From Thunnus maccoyii (lineage: Eukaryota > Chordata > Actinopteri > Scombriformes > Scombridae): a DNA stretch of 64,000 bases. The DNA is taken from assembly GCF_910596095.1 (NCBI RefSeq), contig NC_056545.1:101001-165000 (forward strand). The letters run 5' to 3'. A program made the translations under genes and the position numbers. Position 1 is the first letter of the stretch; the number at the start of each line of letters is the position of its first letter. This document shows positions 46,627 through 58,549 of the stretch, piece by piece. The notes under the pieces are model-generated. The model was given only the letters and a program-made list of their open reading frames with translations. It was not told where the DNA came from and ran no database searches.

Positions 46627-46680
<54 letters not shown>
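46014..46680. repeat. Block B: unique flanks with an expanded (ATC/ACC)n array and (TG)n
   Basis: The flanks CTAGCTGACTTCAGTGTTTG (46014 on) and CAGCTGCATGAGTCTGTTGG (46542 on) recur in reverse complement at 55325-55540. Between them lie about 470 bp of CATCATCACCATCATCATC here against about 60 bp in the other copy. A (TG)n tract of about 50 bp (46621-46680) ends it. The Met-rich and Asp-rich ORFs are artefacts of the trinucleotide repeat. Confidence 0.9.
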
Positions 46681-46682
<2 letters not shown>

Positions 46683-46830
46683 CACACTAAAGTTCTGGTT
46701 TATTAATATTTAAACGGCTGCAGCACAAACATGATAAAAGTTGAGTGACTCTGCAGTTTGATGAAGCCTGAAGATGAAAACAGACGACAGCAGCAGCTTC
46801 TGATCACTGTTATTGATTTTATGTTTTCAG

Positions 46831-49800
46831 CCTTCAACATGAGCAGAGTAGCTTTGAAACCCAGAGAGCAGGACGACGAGGACGACTTCTACGACTGCCA
46901 GGAGACTCTGGAGCCTCCAGACCGAAGACAGGACGCAGAGAGTGAGACAGGACGACAGGAGGAGGAGCAGGGCGACAGGCTGAAGGAGGAGGAGCAGGGC
47001 GACAGGCTGAAGGAGGAGGAGCAGGGCGACAGGCTGCAGGAGGAGGAGCAGAGCAACATCCTCACAAACCAGAGCGACGTCCTCATCAACCAGAGCGACG
47101 TCCTCACAAACCAGAGTGACGTCCTCATGAACCAGAGTGACGTCCTCACAAACCAGAGAGACGTCCTCACAAACCAGAGCGACGTCCTCACAAACCAGAG
47201 TGACGTCCTCATGAACCAGAGCTACGTCCTCATGAACCAGAGTGACGTCCTCACAAACCAGAGCAACGTCCTCACAAACCAGAGCGACGTCCTCATGAAC
47301 CAGAGCGACGTCCTCACAAACCAGAGCGACGTCCTCATGAACCAGAGTGACATCCTCACAAAGCAGAGAGACGTCCTCACAAACCAGAGTGACGTCCTCA
47401 TGAACCAGAGTGACATCCTCACAAACCAGAGAGACGTCCTCACAAACCAGAGCGACGTCCTCACAAACCAGAGCGACGTCCTCACAAACCAGAGTGACGT
47501 CCTCATGAACCAGAGTGACATCCTCACAAACCAGAGAGACGTCCTCACAAACCAGAGAGACGTCCTCACAAACCAGAGCGACGTCCTAACAAACCAGAGT
47601 GACGTCCTCACAAACCAGAGTGACGTCCTCATGAACCAGAGCTACGTCCTAACAAACCAGAGTGACATCCTCATGAACCAGAGTGACGTCCTCACGAACC
47701 AGAGAGACGTCCTCACAGACCAGAGTGACGTCCTCACAAACCAGAGAGACGTCCTCGCAAACCAGAGTGACGTCCTAACAAACCAGAGCGACGTCCTCAT
47801 GAACCAGAGCGACGTCCTCACAAACCAGAGTGACGTCCTAACAAACCAGAGCGACGTCCTCACGAACCAGAGCGACGTCCTAACAAACCAGAGCGACGTC
47901 CTCACAAACCAGAGTGACGTCCTCACAAACCAGAGCGCCGTCCTCACAAACCAGAGTGACGTCCTCATGAACCAGAGCGACGTCCTAACAAACCAGAGTG
48001 ACGTCCTCACAAACCAGAGCGACGTCCTAACAAACCAGAGCGACATCCTAACAAACCAGAGTGACGTCCTCATGAACCAGAGCGACGTCCTAACAAACCA
48101 GAGCGACGTCCTAACAAACCAGAGCGACGTCCTCATGAACCAGAGTGACGTCCTCACAAACCAGAGCGACGTCCTCACAAACCAGAGCGACGTCCTAACA
48201 AACCAGAGTGATGTCCTAACAAACCAGACTGATGTCCTAACAAACCAGAGTGACGTCCTCACAAACCAGAGCGACGTCCTCATGAACCAGAGCGACGTCC
48301 TCATGAACCAGAGTGACGTCCTCACAAACCAGAGTGATGTCCTCATGAACCAGAGTGACGTCCTCATGAACCAGAGTGACGTCCTCACAAACCAGAGCGA
48401 CGTCCTCATGAACCAGAGTGACGTCCTCACAAACCAGAGCGACGTCCTCACAAACCAGAGCGACGTCCTCACAAACCAGACTGATGTCCTAACAAACCAG
48501 AGTGATGTCCTAACAAACCAGAGTGACGTCCTCATGAACCAGAGCGACGTCCTAACAAACCAGAGCGACGTCCTCACGAACCAGAGCGACGTCCTCATGA
48601 ACCAGAGTGACGTCCTCATGAACCAGAGTGACGTCCTCATGAACCAGAGTGACGTCCTCACAAACCAGAGTGACGTCCTCACAAACCAGAGCGACGTCCT
48701 CACAAACCAGAGCGACGTCCTCATGAACCAGAGTGACGTCCTTACAAACCAGAGCGACGTCCTCACAAACCAGAGTGACGTCCTCATGAACCAGAGTGAC
48801 GTCCTCACAAACCAGAGTGACGTCCTCACAAACCAGGGAGACGTCCTCATGAACCAGAGTGATGTCCTAACAAACCAGAGCGACGTCCTAACAAACCAGA
48901 GCGACGTCCTCACAAACCAGAGCGACGTCCTCACAACCCAGAGTGATGTCCTAACAAACCAGAGTGATGTCCTAACAAACCAGAGTGATGTCCTAACAAA
49001 CCAGAGTGACGTCCTCACAAACCAGAGCGACGTCCTCACAAACCAGGGAGACGTCCTCATGAACCAGAGTGATGTCCTAACAAACCAGAGCGACGTCCTC
49101 ACAAACCAGAGCGACGTCCTCATGAACCAGAGCGACGTCCTCACAAACCAGAGTGATGTCCTAACAAACCAGAGCGACGTCCTAACAAACCAGAGCGACG
49201 TCCTCATGAACCAGAGTGACCTCCTAACAAACCAGAGCGACGTCCTAACAAACCAGAGTGACGTCCTCATGAACCAGAGTGACGTCCTCACAAACCAGAG
49301 TGACGTCCTCACAAACCAGAGAGACGTCCTCATGAACCAGAGAGACGTCCTCACAAACCAGAGCGACGTCCTCATGAACCAGAGTGACTTCCTCACAAAC
49401 CAGAGTGACGTCCTCACAAACCAGAGCGACGTCCTCATGAACCAGAGTGACGTCCTCACAAACCAGAGTGACATCCTCAAGAACCAGAGTGACGTCCTCA
49501 CAAACCAGAGTGACGTCCTCACAAACCAGAGAGACGTCCTCAGGAACCAGAGTGATGTCCTCACAAACCAGAGCGACATCCTCAAGAACCAGAGTGATGT
49601 CCTCACAAACCAGAGTGACGTCCTCACAAACCAGAGAGACGTCCTCATGAACCAGAGTGACATCCTCACGAACCAGAGAGACGTCCTCACAAACCAGAGC
49701 GACGTCCTCACAAACCAGAGTGATGTCCTAACAAACCAGAGCGACGTCCTCACAAACCAGAGCGACGTCCTAACAAACCAGAGTGACGTCCTCACAAACC

Positions 49801-52800
49801 AGAGTGACGTCCTCAAGAACCAGAGTGACGTCCTCACAAACCAGAGTGACGTCCTCACAAACCAGAGAGACGTCCTCATGAACCAGAGTGACGTCCTCAC
49901 AAACCAGAGTGACGTCCTCACAAACCAGAGCGATGTCCTCATGAACCAGAGCAACGTCCTAACAAACCAGAGTGACGTCCTAACAAACCAGAGTGATGTC
50001 CTAACAAACCAGAGCGACGTCCTCATGAACCAGAGCGACGTCCTCACAAACCAGAGTGATGTCCTAACAAACCAGAGCGACGTCCTAACAAACCAGAGCG
50101 ACGTCCTCATGAACCAGAGCGAACTCCTAACAAACCAGAGTGATGTCCTCATGAACCAGAGCGACCTCCTCACAAACCAGAGCGACGTCCTCATGAACCA
50201 GAGTGACCTCCTCACAAACCAGAGCGACGTCCTCATGAACCAGAGTGACCTCCTAACAAACCAGAGTGATGTCCTCATGAACCAGAGCGACCTCCTAACA
50301 AACCAGAGCGACGTCCTCATGAACCAGAGCGACCTCCTCACAAACCAGAGCGACGTCCTCATGAACCAGAGTGACGTCCTCACAAACCAGAGTGACGTCC
50401 TCACAAACCAGAGCGACGTCCTAACAAACCAGAGTGACGTCCTAACAAACCAGAGTGATGTCCTAACAAACCAGAGTGATGTCCTAACAAACCAGAGCGA
50501 CGTCCTCATGAACCAGAGCGACGTCCTAACAAACCAGAGCGACGTCCTCATGAACCAGAGTGACCTCCTCACAAACCAGAGCGACGTCCTCATGAACCAG
50601 AGCGATGTCCTCATGAACCAGAGTGACCTCCTCACAAACCAGAGCGACGTCCTCATGAACCAGAGTGACCTCCTCACAAACCAGAGCGACGTCCTCATGA
50701 ATCAGAGCGACCTCCTAACAAACCAGAGCGACGTCCTCATGAACCAGAGCGACCTCCTCACAAACCAGAGCGACGTCCTCATGAACCAGAGTGACGTCCT
50801 CACAAACCAGAGTGACGTCCTCACAAACCAGAGTGACGTCCTCACAAACCAGAGCGACGTCCTCATGAACCAGTTACGTCCTCACAAACCAGAGCGACGT
50901 CCTCACAAACCAGAGTGACGTCCTCACAAACCAGAGCGACGTCCTCACAAACCAGAGCAATGTCCTCATGAACCAGTTACGTCCTCACAAACCAGAGCGA
51001 CGTCCTCATGAACCAGTTACGTCCTCACAAACCAGAGCGACGTCCTCATGAACCAGTTACGTCCTCACAAACCAGAGCGACGTCCTCATGAACCAGTTAC
51101 GTCCTCACAAACCAGAGCGACATCCTCATGAACCAGTTACGTCCTCACAAACCAGAGCAACGTCCTCATGAACCAGTTACGTCCTCACAAACCAGAGCGA
51201 CGTCCTCATGAACCAGTTACATCCTAACAAACCAGAGCGACGTCCTCATGAACCAGAGTGACCTCCTCACAAACCAGAGCGACGTCCTCATGAACCAGAG
51301 CGATGTCCTCATGAACCAGAGCGACGTCCTCACAAACCAGAGCGACGTCCTCATGAACCAGAGTGACCTCCTCACAAACCAGAGCGACGTCCTCATGAAC
51401 CAGTTACATCCTAACAAACCAGAGCGACGTCCTCATGAACCAGAGTGACCTCCTCACAAACCAGAGCGACGTCCTCATGAACCAGAGTGACCTCCTCACA
51501 AACCAGAGCGACGTCCTCATGAACCAGAGCGACCTCCTAACAAACCAGAGCGACGTCCTCATGAACCAGAGCGACCTCCTCACAAACCAGAGCGACGTCC
51601 TCATGAACCAGAGTGACGTCCTCACAAACCAGAGTGACGTCCTCACAAACCAGAGTGACGTCCTCACAAACCAGAGCGACGTCCTCATGAACCAGTTACG
51701 TCCTCACAAACCAGAGCGACGTCCTCACAAACCAGAGTGACGTCCTCACAAACCAGAGCGACGTCCTCACAAACCAGAGCAACGTCCTCATGAACCAGTT
51801 ACGTCCTCACAAACCAGAGCGACGTCCTCATGAACCAGTTACGTCCTCACAAACCAGAGCGACGTCCTCATGAACCAGTTACATCCTCACAAACCAGAGC
51901 GACGTCCTCATGAACCAGTTACGTCCTCACAAACCAGAGCGACGTCCTCATGAACCAGTTACGTCCTCACAAACCAGAGCAACGTCCTCATGAACCAGTT
52001 ACGTCCTCACAAACCAGAGCGACGTCCTCATGAACCAGTTACATCCTAACAAACCAGAGCGACGTCCTCATGAACCAGAGTGACCTCCTCACAAACCAGA
52101 GCGACGTCCTCATGAACCAGAGCGATGTCCTCATGAACCAGAGTGACCTCCTCACAAACCAGAGCGACGTCCTCATGAACCAGAGTGACCTCCTCACAAA
52201 CCAGAGCGACGTCCTCATGAACCAGAGCGACCTCCTAACAAACCAGAGCGACGTCCTCATGAACCAGAGCGACCTCCTCACAAACCAGAGCGACGTCCTC
52301 ATGAACCAGAGTGACGTCCTCACAAACCAGAGTGACGTCCTCACAAACCAGAGTGACGTCCTCACAAACCAGAGCGACGTCCTCATGAACCAGTTACGTC
52401 CTCACAAACCAGAGCGACGTCCTCACAAACCAGAGTGACGTCCTCACAAACCAGAGCGACGTCCTCACAAACCAGAGCAACGTCCTCATGAACAAGTTAC
52501 GTCCTCACAAACCAGAGCGACGTCCTCATGAACCAGTTACGTCCTCACAAACCAGAGCGACGTCCTCATGAACCAGTTACATCCTCACAAACCAGAGCGA
52601 CGTCCTCATGAACCAGTTACGTCCTCACAAACCAGAGCGACGTCCTCATGAACCAGTTACATCCTCACAAACCAGAGCGACGTCCTCATGAACCAGTTAC
52701 GTCCTCACAAACCAGAGCGACGTCCTCATGAACCAGTTACGTCCTCACAAACCAGAGCAACGTCCTCATGAACCAGTTACGTCCTCACAAACCAGAGCGA

Positions 52801-53100
52801 CGTCCTCATGAACCAGTTACATCCTCACAAACCAGAGCGACATCCTCATAAACCAGAGCGACGTCCTCAAGAACCAGAGCGACGTCCTCAGACCAGGACT
52901 CTTGCTCTCAGCTTGTCTTTTAGCTCTGTAAAGAGACGTTCAGGTGTCAGGTCTGATGCTGTAAATCAGAGTTTTGGTCACATTTGCAGGTTTCTGAGCT
53001 CCAGTTTATTTTCTGTTTTGTGTTTCAGAGTCGACGGCAGCAGAGTTTAACACTGATGGAAAAAGGCAACAGTCAGTTTAAAGCTGGAAGTAAGTACAAA
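46831..53100 (+). pseudogene. Truncated inverted copy of ttc1 (pseudogene)
   Basis: It starts with the same acceptor (TTTTCAG|CCTTCAAC) and ATG (46839) and encodes [11 protein letters not shown] through about four EEEQGDRL units. At about 47050 the coding sequence jumps into the 21-bp repeat, losing the exon end ([13 protein letters not shown]) and its donor. After the repeat the second coding exon follows (about 53032-53092, with CTGATG in place of CTGAAG, Lys to Met). All later TPR exons are absent and no promoter exon is adjacent. The frame stays open to 50918 only because 21 is divisible by three (LTNQSDV units). A functional product is unlikely. Confidence 0.85.
47055..52890. repeat. 5.8-kb 21-bp minisatellite (CAGAGCGACGTCCTCACAAAC)
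   Basis: About 270-280 copies of a unit whose core is AACCAGAGCGACGTCCTCAC, with CTCATG/CTCACA/CTAACA alternation and GAGTGA/GAGCGA variants. From 50870 a 39-bp variant containing AACCAGTTACGTCCTCAC appears. Blocks of about 800 bp recur (51240-51790 and 52060-52490 are near copies, also similar to 50560-50960). Forward and reverse frames are both open for about a thousand codons, so neither is evidence of a gene. Confidence 0.95.
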
Positions 53101-53857
53101 CCAGTATATAAACCAGTATAACCAGCCAAATTCATGATTTTGTTACCAAGTTTGATTTTGAGTAATTATGCATAAATGTAATGCAATATGATGATGTGAA
53201 ATAGATTCATTATGAACTACTGGAGTTGTGTTGATGTTAGAACATGAAGCGACACTGAAGCAGCAACTAGTGATTGAATCAGCTGGTTCATCAGCTCTCA
53301 GCTGTTCTTTAGTTTGTGGCCACACGTTTTATTGAAGTTTATTTTTATATCTTAATTTTCTACTTTGATATCAACCCTTCTGTGCGTCATCTGGTGAGAA
53401 CAATTCGTTTGTGGAAAATAAGAAAAATAGTCTGAATGAGAAGAGAAAATAATTATGATAAAAGCAAAAATCAGTAGACAAGAAGGGAGCAATAAAAGTG
53501 CTTCACATCAAAGATAAAATGAACATAAAAACATGTAAATGTACATCGGATGGAAAATAACTTGATAATATTACTAAACATAAAGTGAAAATGCAACATA
53601 GGATGCTTACTTCAGTGGTAAGTTGACATTTAATAAGTGAAAACTCAGACATACAATCTATAAATCAGCGTCTGGGTCTCTGATAAGCATAACAGAAGCT
53701 TTCCCAACAGACACAGACTCGCCGTTGGTCTCGTTTCACTGAAATAAGCCTCTTTCAGTTGAACCCAGAATGTTTTCACACAGCTTTAACCTCACTGTGG
53801 GTCTGATCTGTGTCGAAGCTGCCCTGAAAATACCCCCTCAGTGCTGCCGTGTGGTTA

Positions 53858-55182
53858 TATGGTTATTATTTATAATAACCGTATGATGTGTCGATACGTT
53901 ACTGGAAACTGTGACGTGAACATCTGAATGATTGATAATCCTGCACCTTTACAACCATCTAATATCTAATGATCAATATTCTAAGTTTGTTTTATGACAT
54001 ATTGATACAGTGATTGATGTAAACATGTTGTAATGTGATTGTTGTGCAGCATCAGTGATCAGATGCTGGTGTGAATGACGCAGTTTGGTTTAAACTGGTT
54101 AAAAGTGTTTCCTGTCTGTGTTTCGGTCTCAGTTTGCTTCCCTGTGAAACATCGTGTGGTCTGATGGTCTCGTTTCCTTCTTCTTCTTCTCTGTTTCATC
54201 GTGTTTGTTTCATTCAATTCTAGTTTGTTGTCTTTGTCTCCGGCTGAATCCGTGTTTATCCTGGTTATTGTTGCGTCAGCAGACAGGTAGGTGGTGTGAG
54301 GGATTTATTGTGTCTAAGTATAACTTAATAGACAGCTGACGGTCGTCTGTACAGAGACGCCTGGTCGTAGAATCGACTGTCACTCTGTCAGGAGGTCATG
54401 AAGAGTTTGTTGATTGGTTCGGCTACGTGCTTTATTATTTTATTACCGTCTCTCTGTGTCTAATTCCTGCTAGGACATACTGTATTTAAGCTGAGACTGG
54501 TTGTCCGGCTGTACGAGTAGAGAAAGATTCATCACTCTGTGTTTTCATTCTTCAGACAACTTCAGATAAACACATTACTGCAGCTGCTGCAGGTCTTCTC
54601 TCTCTGTTTCTGTTTATTAGCAGCAGTAACCAGCGATCAGCAGCTTACACACAAACAGGAAGATAAACAACACATCACAGCAAAATAATAAACAACGATG
54701 TTTCAGAGGAAGAAACATCAGAATTAACGAGTTTGTGATGTGAATCTGATCTGAAACTGTAGATACTGATGTTAGATCAACAGATCATGAAACAAATTAA
54801 ACTATAATTATTATATTGTTATTATGATTATTACTGTACTACTGCGTTAAAACCAAATGAAAACATCTACTAAACACCAATCAGCTGTGTGATCGATGAG
54901 TCTAAACTCCATCTATGGTCGTCTCGTTAGCGCAGGTAGTCGTTGTGTGTGTGTGTGTGTGATGTGCTGTTGTGTGTTTCGATTGTGGATGTAAATTAGC
55001 ATCAAGCTAACTCTGATGTCCCGATCAATAAATACAATCAAAGCAGGTCTGAGGTTCAGTTCATCTGTTCGTCTTATTATGTTTTTAGTCAACGATGCTG
55101 TTAAAGTGTTTTATATCAACATTTTAACTTTTATAAAGTGTCTTTGAGAACCATGAAAACCGCTCAATAAATACAATGTTTA

Positions 55183-55227
<45 letters not shown>

Positions 55228-55324
55228 GTTATTATTATTGTTATTATTATTATTGTTATTATTATGTCCTGGTTAGATAATTCAGAATGGAAGATAAAGA
55301 TTTATAAAGTAGCAGAGTTACAGA
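53858..55324. other. Unassigned DNA upstream of the receptor gene
   Basis: AT-rich sequence with a long (ATT)n microsatellite at 55181-55265 and a (GT)n tract at 54942-54960. A possible leader exon for the receptor (54398-54455) is listed separately. No other gene-like feature. Confidence 0.45.
54398..54455 (+). CDS. Possible signal-peptide exon of the CD2-like receptor
   Basis: ATG opens MKSLLIGSATCFIILLPSL, a good signal-peptide profile. Ending after the T at 54455 gives phase 1, matching the phase-1 Ig exon (T+CT = Ser). The donor would be CTCT|GTGTCT, which is poor, and the distance to the Ig exon is 1.4 kb. It is offered only because an Ig receptor needs a leader and no better one is visible. 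Confidence 0.25.
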
Positions 55325-55540
55325 AACACACACACACACACACACACTGTAACCACTGAAAGTGTGTGTTTCCTCCTCAGAGTGATTGACAGCTGAGGGG
55401 GCGGGGCCAACAGACTCATGCAGCTGCAGAGTTGATGATGACGATGATGATGATGATGATGATGATGATGGTGATGGTGATGATGATGAAGAGTGACGCT
55501 CAGTCAGGTGAGACGAGACACAAACACTGAAGTCAGCTAG
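55325..55540. repeat. Block B', inverted partner of 46014-46680
   Basis: Reverse complement of block B: it starts in a (CA)n tract, contains CCAACAGACTCATGCAGCTG, a short GATGATGATG array (55433-55493), and ends CTTCAGTGT-complement GAAGTCAGCTAG. The trinucleotide array is about eight times shorter than in B. Confidence 0.88.
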
Positions 55541-55900
55541 GACTCCCAGGATGCATTTCACTAACTATCATCCAATCACAGAGCTTTAAAGGTTACTAAC
55601 CAGTTGACAGTCGTTGTTGTTGTTAGATGCAGCAGCTGAGCATCATGGGTAATGTAGTATTTACAGGCAGAACATCAACCTCCATGTTGTCATCACGACC
55701 TTCAATGAAATGTTTTATGGATCAGAAGATGAATTGATCAGTTAACTGAGAAAATGATCAGTGGATGGATGTTTATCGGAAACTCTCACTTCACTGCTCT
55801 TTTTACTGTCTTTGTTTCCGTGGTAACAGTGAGGGAGGTCATGTGATGAGTTAACTGATGTGTGTGTATGTGTGTGTGTGTGTGTGACCTTTGACCCCAG

Positions 55901-57075
55901 CTGCCTCTGCAGAGGTGCTGCCAGTGTCTGCAGTCAGCGGGAAGGAGGTGGTGCTGACCTCTGACCTGCAGAAGGGAAAGATAGAGGCCATAAGTCACGT
56001 CAACTGGGACCACAACAACGAGCGGCTGCTGAAGAAAAACAAAACCACATGTGACCACGGACGCTGCGACCTGCAGAAGGACGGCTCGCTGAGGTTCAAC
56101 CGCGTTCAGGCTGAAGACGCAGGAAACTATAGCGTGGAGGCGTTTGACAACACAGGGCAGTGTCTGCTGAAGAAACGCTTCCTGCTCACTGTGGAAGGTC
56201 AGAAGTACACACTACTGTACTGTAGTACACACTACTGTACTACAGTACACACTACTGTACTGTAGTACACACTACTGTACTGTAGTACACACTACTGTAC
56301 TACAGTACACACTACTGTACTGTAGTACACACTACTGTACTGTAGTACACACTATTATACAGTAGTACACACTATTATACAGTAGTACACACTATTGTAC
56401 ATTAGTACACACTATTATACAGTAGTACACACTAGTCTACTGTAGTGTGTACTACTGTCCTTTAGTAGAAATAGTAAAAGTATTCGTTCTCCTGCTTTAA
56501 AGCTTTACAGGTTTCAGTGTTTGAGTTTTATTTATTATTTATATATATTTTATATTATTATTTATTCCAGCTGTTGTTTATAAACAGTTTATTTATTATT
56601 TATATATATTTTATATTATTATTTATTCTAGCTGTTGTTTATAAACAGTTTATTTATTATTTATATATATTTTATATTACTATTTATTCCAGCTGTTGTT
56701 TATAAACAGTTTATTTATTATTTATATATACTTTATATTACTATTTATTCCAGCTGTTGTTTATAAACAGTCAGCTGGTTCAGTCCGACGTGTTTTTCAT
56801 GTGAATGTTTGTATGAAAAACAAACAAACAAAGTAAACATCAGTGTGACGTAACGCAGGAAGTATGAAAATCTCAGATGAGAATATATTTGCAACGTACT
56901 GCTGAATGTATCAATAACTGTCACTTCTGATAAATGATGATAATATTCTGACCGTCAGCAGCAGTCGTCCAGGTCAAAGGTCGATCAGCTGATCAGCTGA
57001 TCCTGATCAGCCCGTCGATCAGCTGATCAGCAGCAGTGATGAATCTCTGAGTGTTTGCTGTGTGTCAGCAGATGT

Positions 57076-57116
<41 letters not shown>

Positions 57117-58502
57117 GTTTGCTGTCGACTGTGTCGGTTTGCTTCCTCCTGATGTTTCTGCTGCTGATCTTCATCACCGTCTTCATCCTGAGGAGGAGGA
57201 GGAGCCAGAGGATGAGGACTGCAGGTACAGCAGCCAATCAGAGACAGTCTGAGCTCTGACATGAGCAAGAGGTTCATCTATAATCTCTGCAGATTAATAT
57301 TAATACAACATTATGAATTCAGTTCATTTCTATTTTTATTTATAAAACATCAAATCCCAACAGACGTTATCTCAGGACTCTAGGTGGCGCCGTCTGGAGG
57401 GAAAGGAGGGAGACACAGAGAAGCATAATAATAACAAAAACAACAACAACAACAACAATAGATACATGACTAGCAACAACAAACAGCAGCAAGGCCAGAG
57501 CCTGCATCCCAGATGCAGAGGAGGAGGAGGAGAGAGGAGCCCAGTGCATCATGGGAAGTCCCCCAGCAGTCTAGGCCTATAGCAGCATAACTAAGGGCTG
57601 ATCCAAGGCGAGCCTGGTCGGCCCTAACTATAAGCTTTATCAAAAAGGAAAGTTTGAAGCCTACTCTTAAACATAGAGAGGGTGTCTGCACCCCGGACCC
57701 AATCTGGTAGATGGTTCCATAGGAGAGGAGCCTGATAGCTGATAAATATAATTGGGTGTCATCTGCATAACAATGAACATTTATGGAGTGTTTCCTAATA
57801 ATATTACCTAAAGGAAGCATATACAAGGTGAATAGAATTGGTCCAAGTACAGAACCTTGTGGAACTCCGTGTCTAACTTTTGCCTTCATGGAGGATTCAT
57901 CATTAACATGTACAAACTGAAATCAGTCTGATAAATAGGACTTAAACCAGCTTAATGCAGTTCCTTTAATGCCAATTAAATGTTCCAGTCTCTGCAAAAG
58001 GATTTGATGGTCAATTGTGTCAAATGCAGCACTAAGATCTAACAGGACAAGTATAGAGACAAATCCTTTGTCCGATGCAGTTAGGAGGTCATTAGTGACT
58101 TTCAACAGTGCTGTCTCTGTGCTATGATGCCTCTAAATCCTGACTGAAAATCCTCAAATAAACTATTGTTATGTAGAAAGTCACATAACTGATTAGAGAC
58201 TGCTTTCTCAAGGATCTTAGAGAGAAATGGAAGGTTAGATATAGGTCTATAATTGGCTAAAACACCTGAATCAAGAGTAGGCTTCTTAAGAAGAGGTTTA
58301 ATTACAGCTACTTTAAAGGACTGTGGTACATAGCCTGTTACTAAAGACAGATTGATCATATCTAGTAAAGAAGTGCTCACTAAGGGTAAGGCTTCCATGT
58401 GATTAATCTGATCTCCTGCTGCAGGACCCACGGAGGAAAATGTTTACATGACGATGCACAGTCACCATGGCAACAACAAGAAAGAGGAGGAGTGTGATTA
58501 TG

Positions 58503-58549
<47 letters not shown>

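Larger units (their letters stand above)
46680..53857 (+). repeat. Right arm of the inverted duplication, expanded
   Basis: This is the reverse complement of 41089-43085 with about 5.8 kb of 21-bp repeat in place of part of the coding exon and intron. The match ends at GTGTGGTTA (about 53857). With the left arm it forms a large imperfect palindrome with a spacer of about 3.6 kb. Confidence 0.9.

Noticed and set aside
47642-50698. Minus-strand 1018-aa ORF (RTSLWFV repeats)
   Set aside because: Reverse reading of the 21-bp array. Its openness follows from the unit length being divisible by three.
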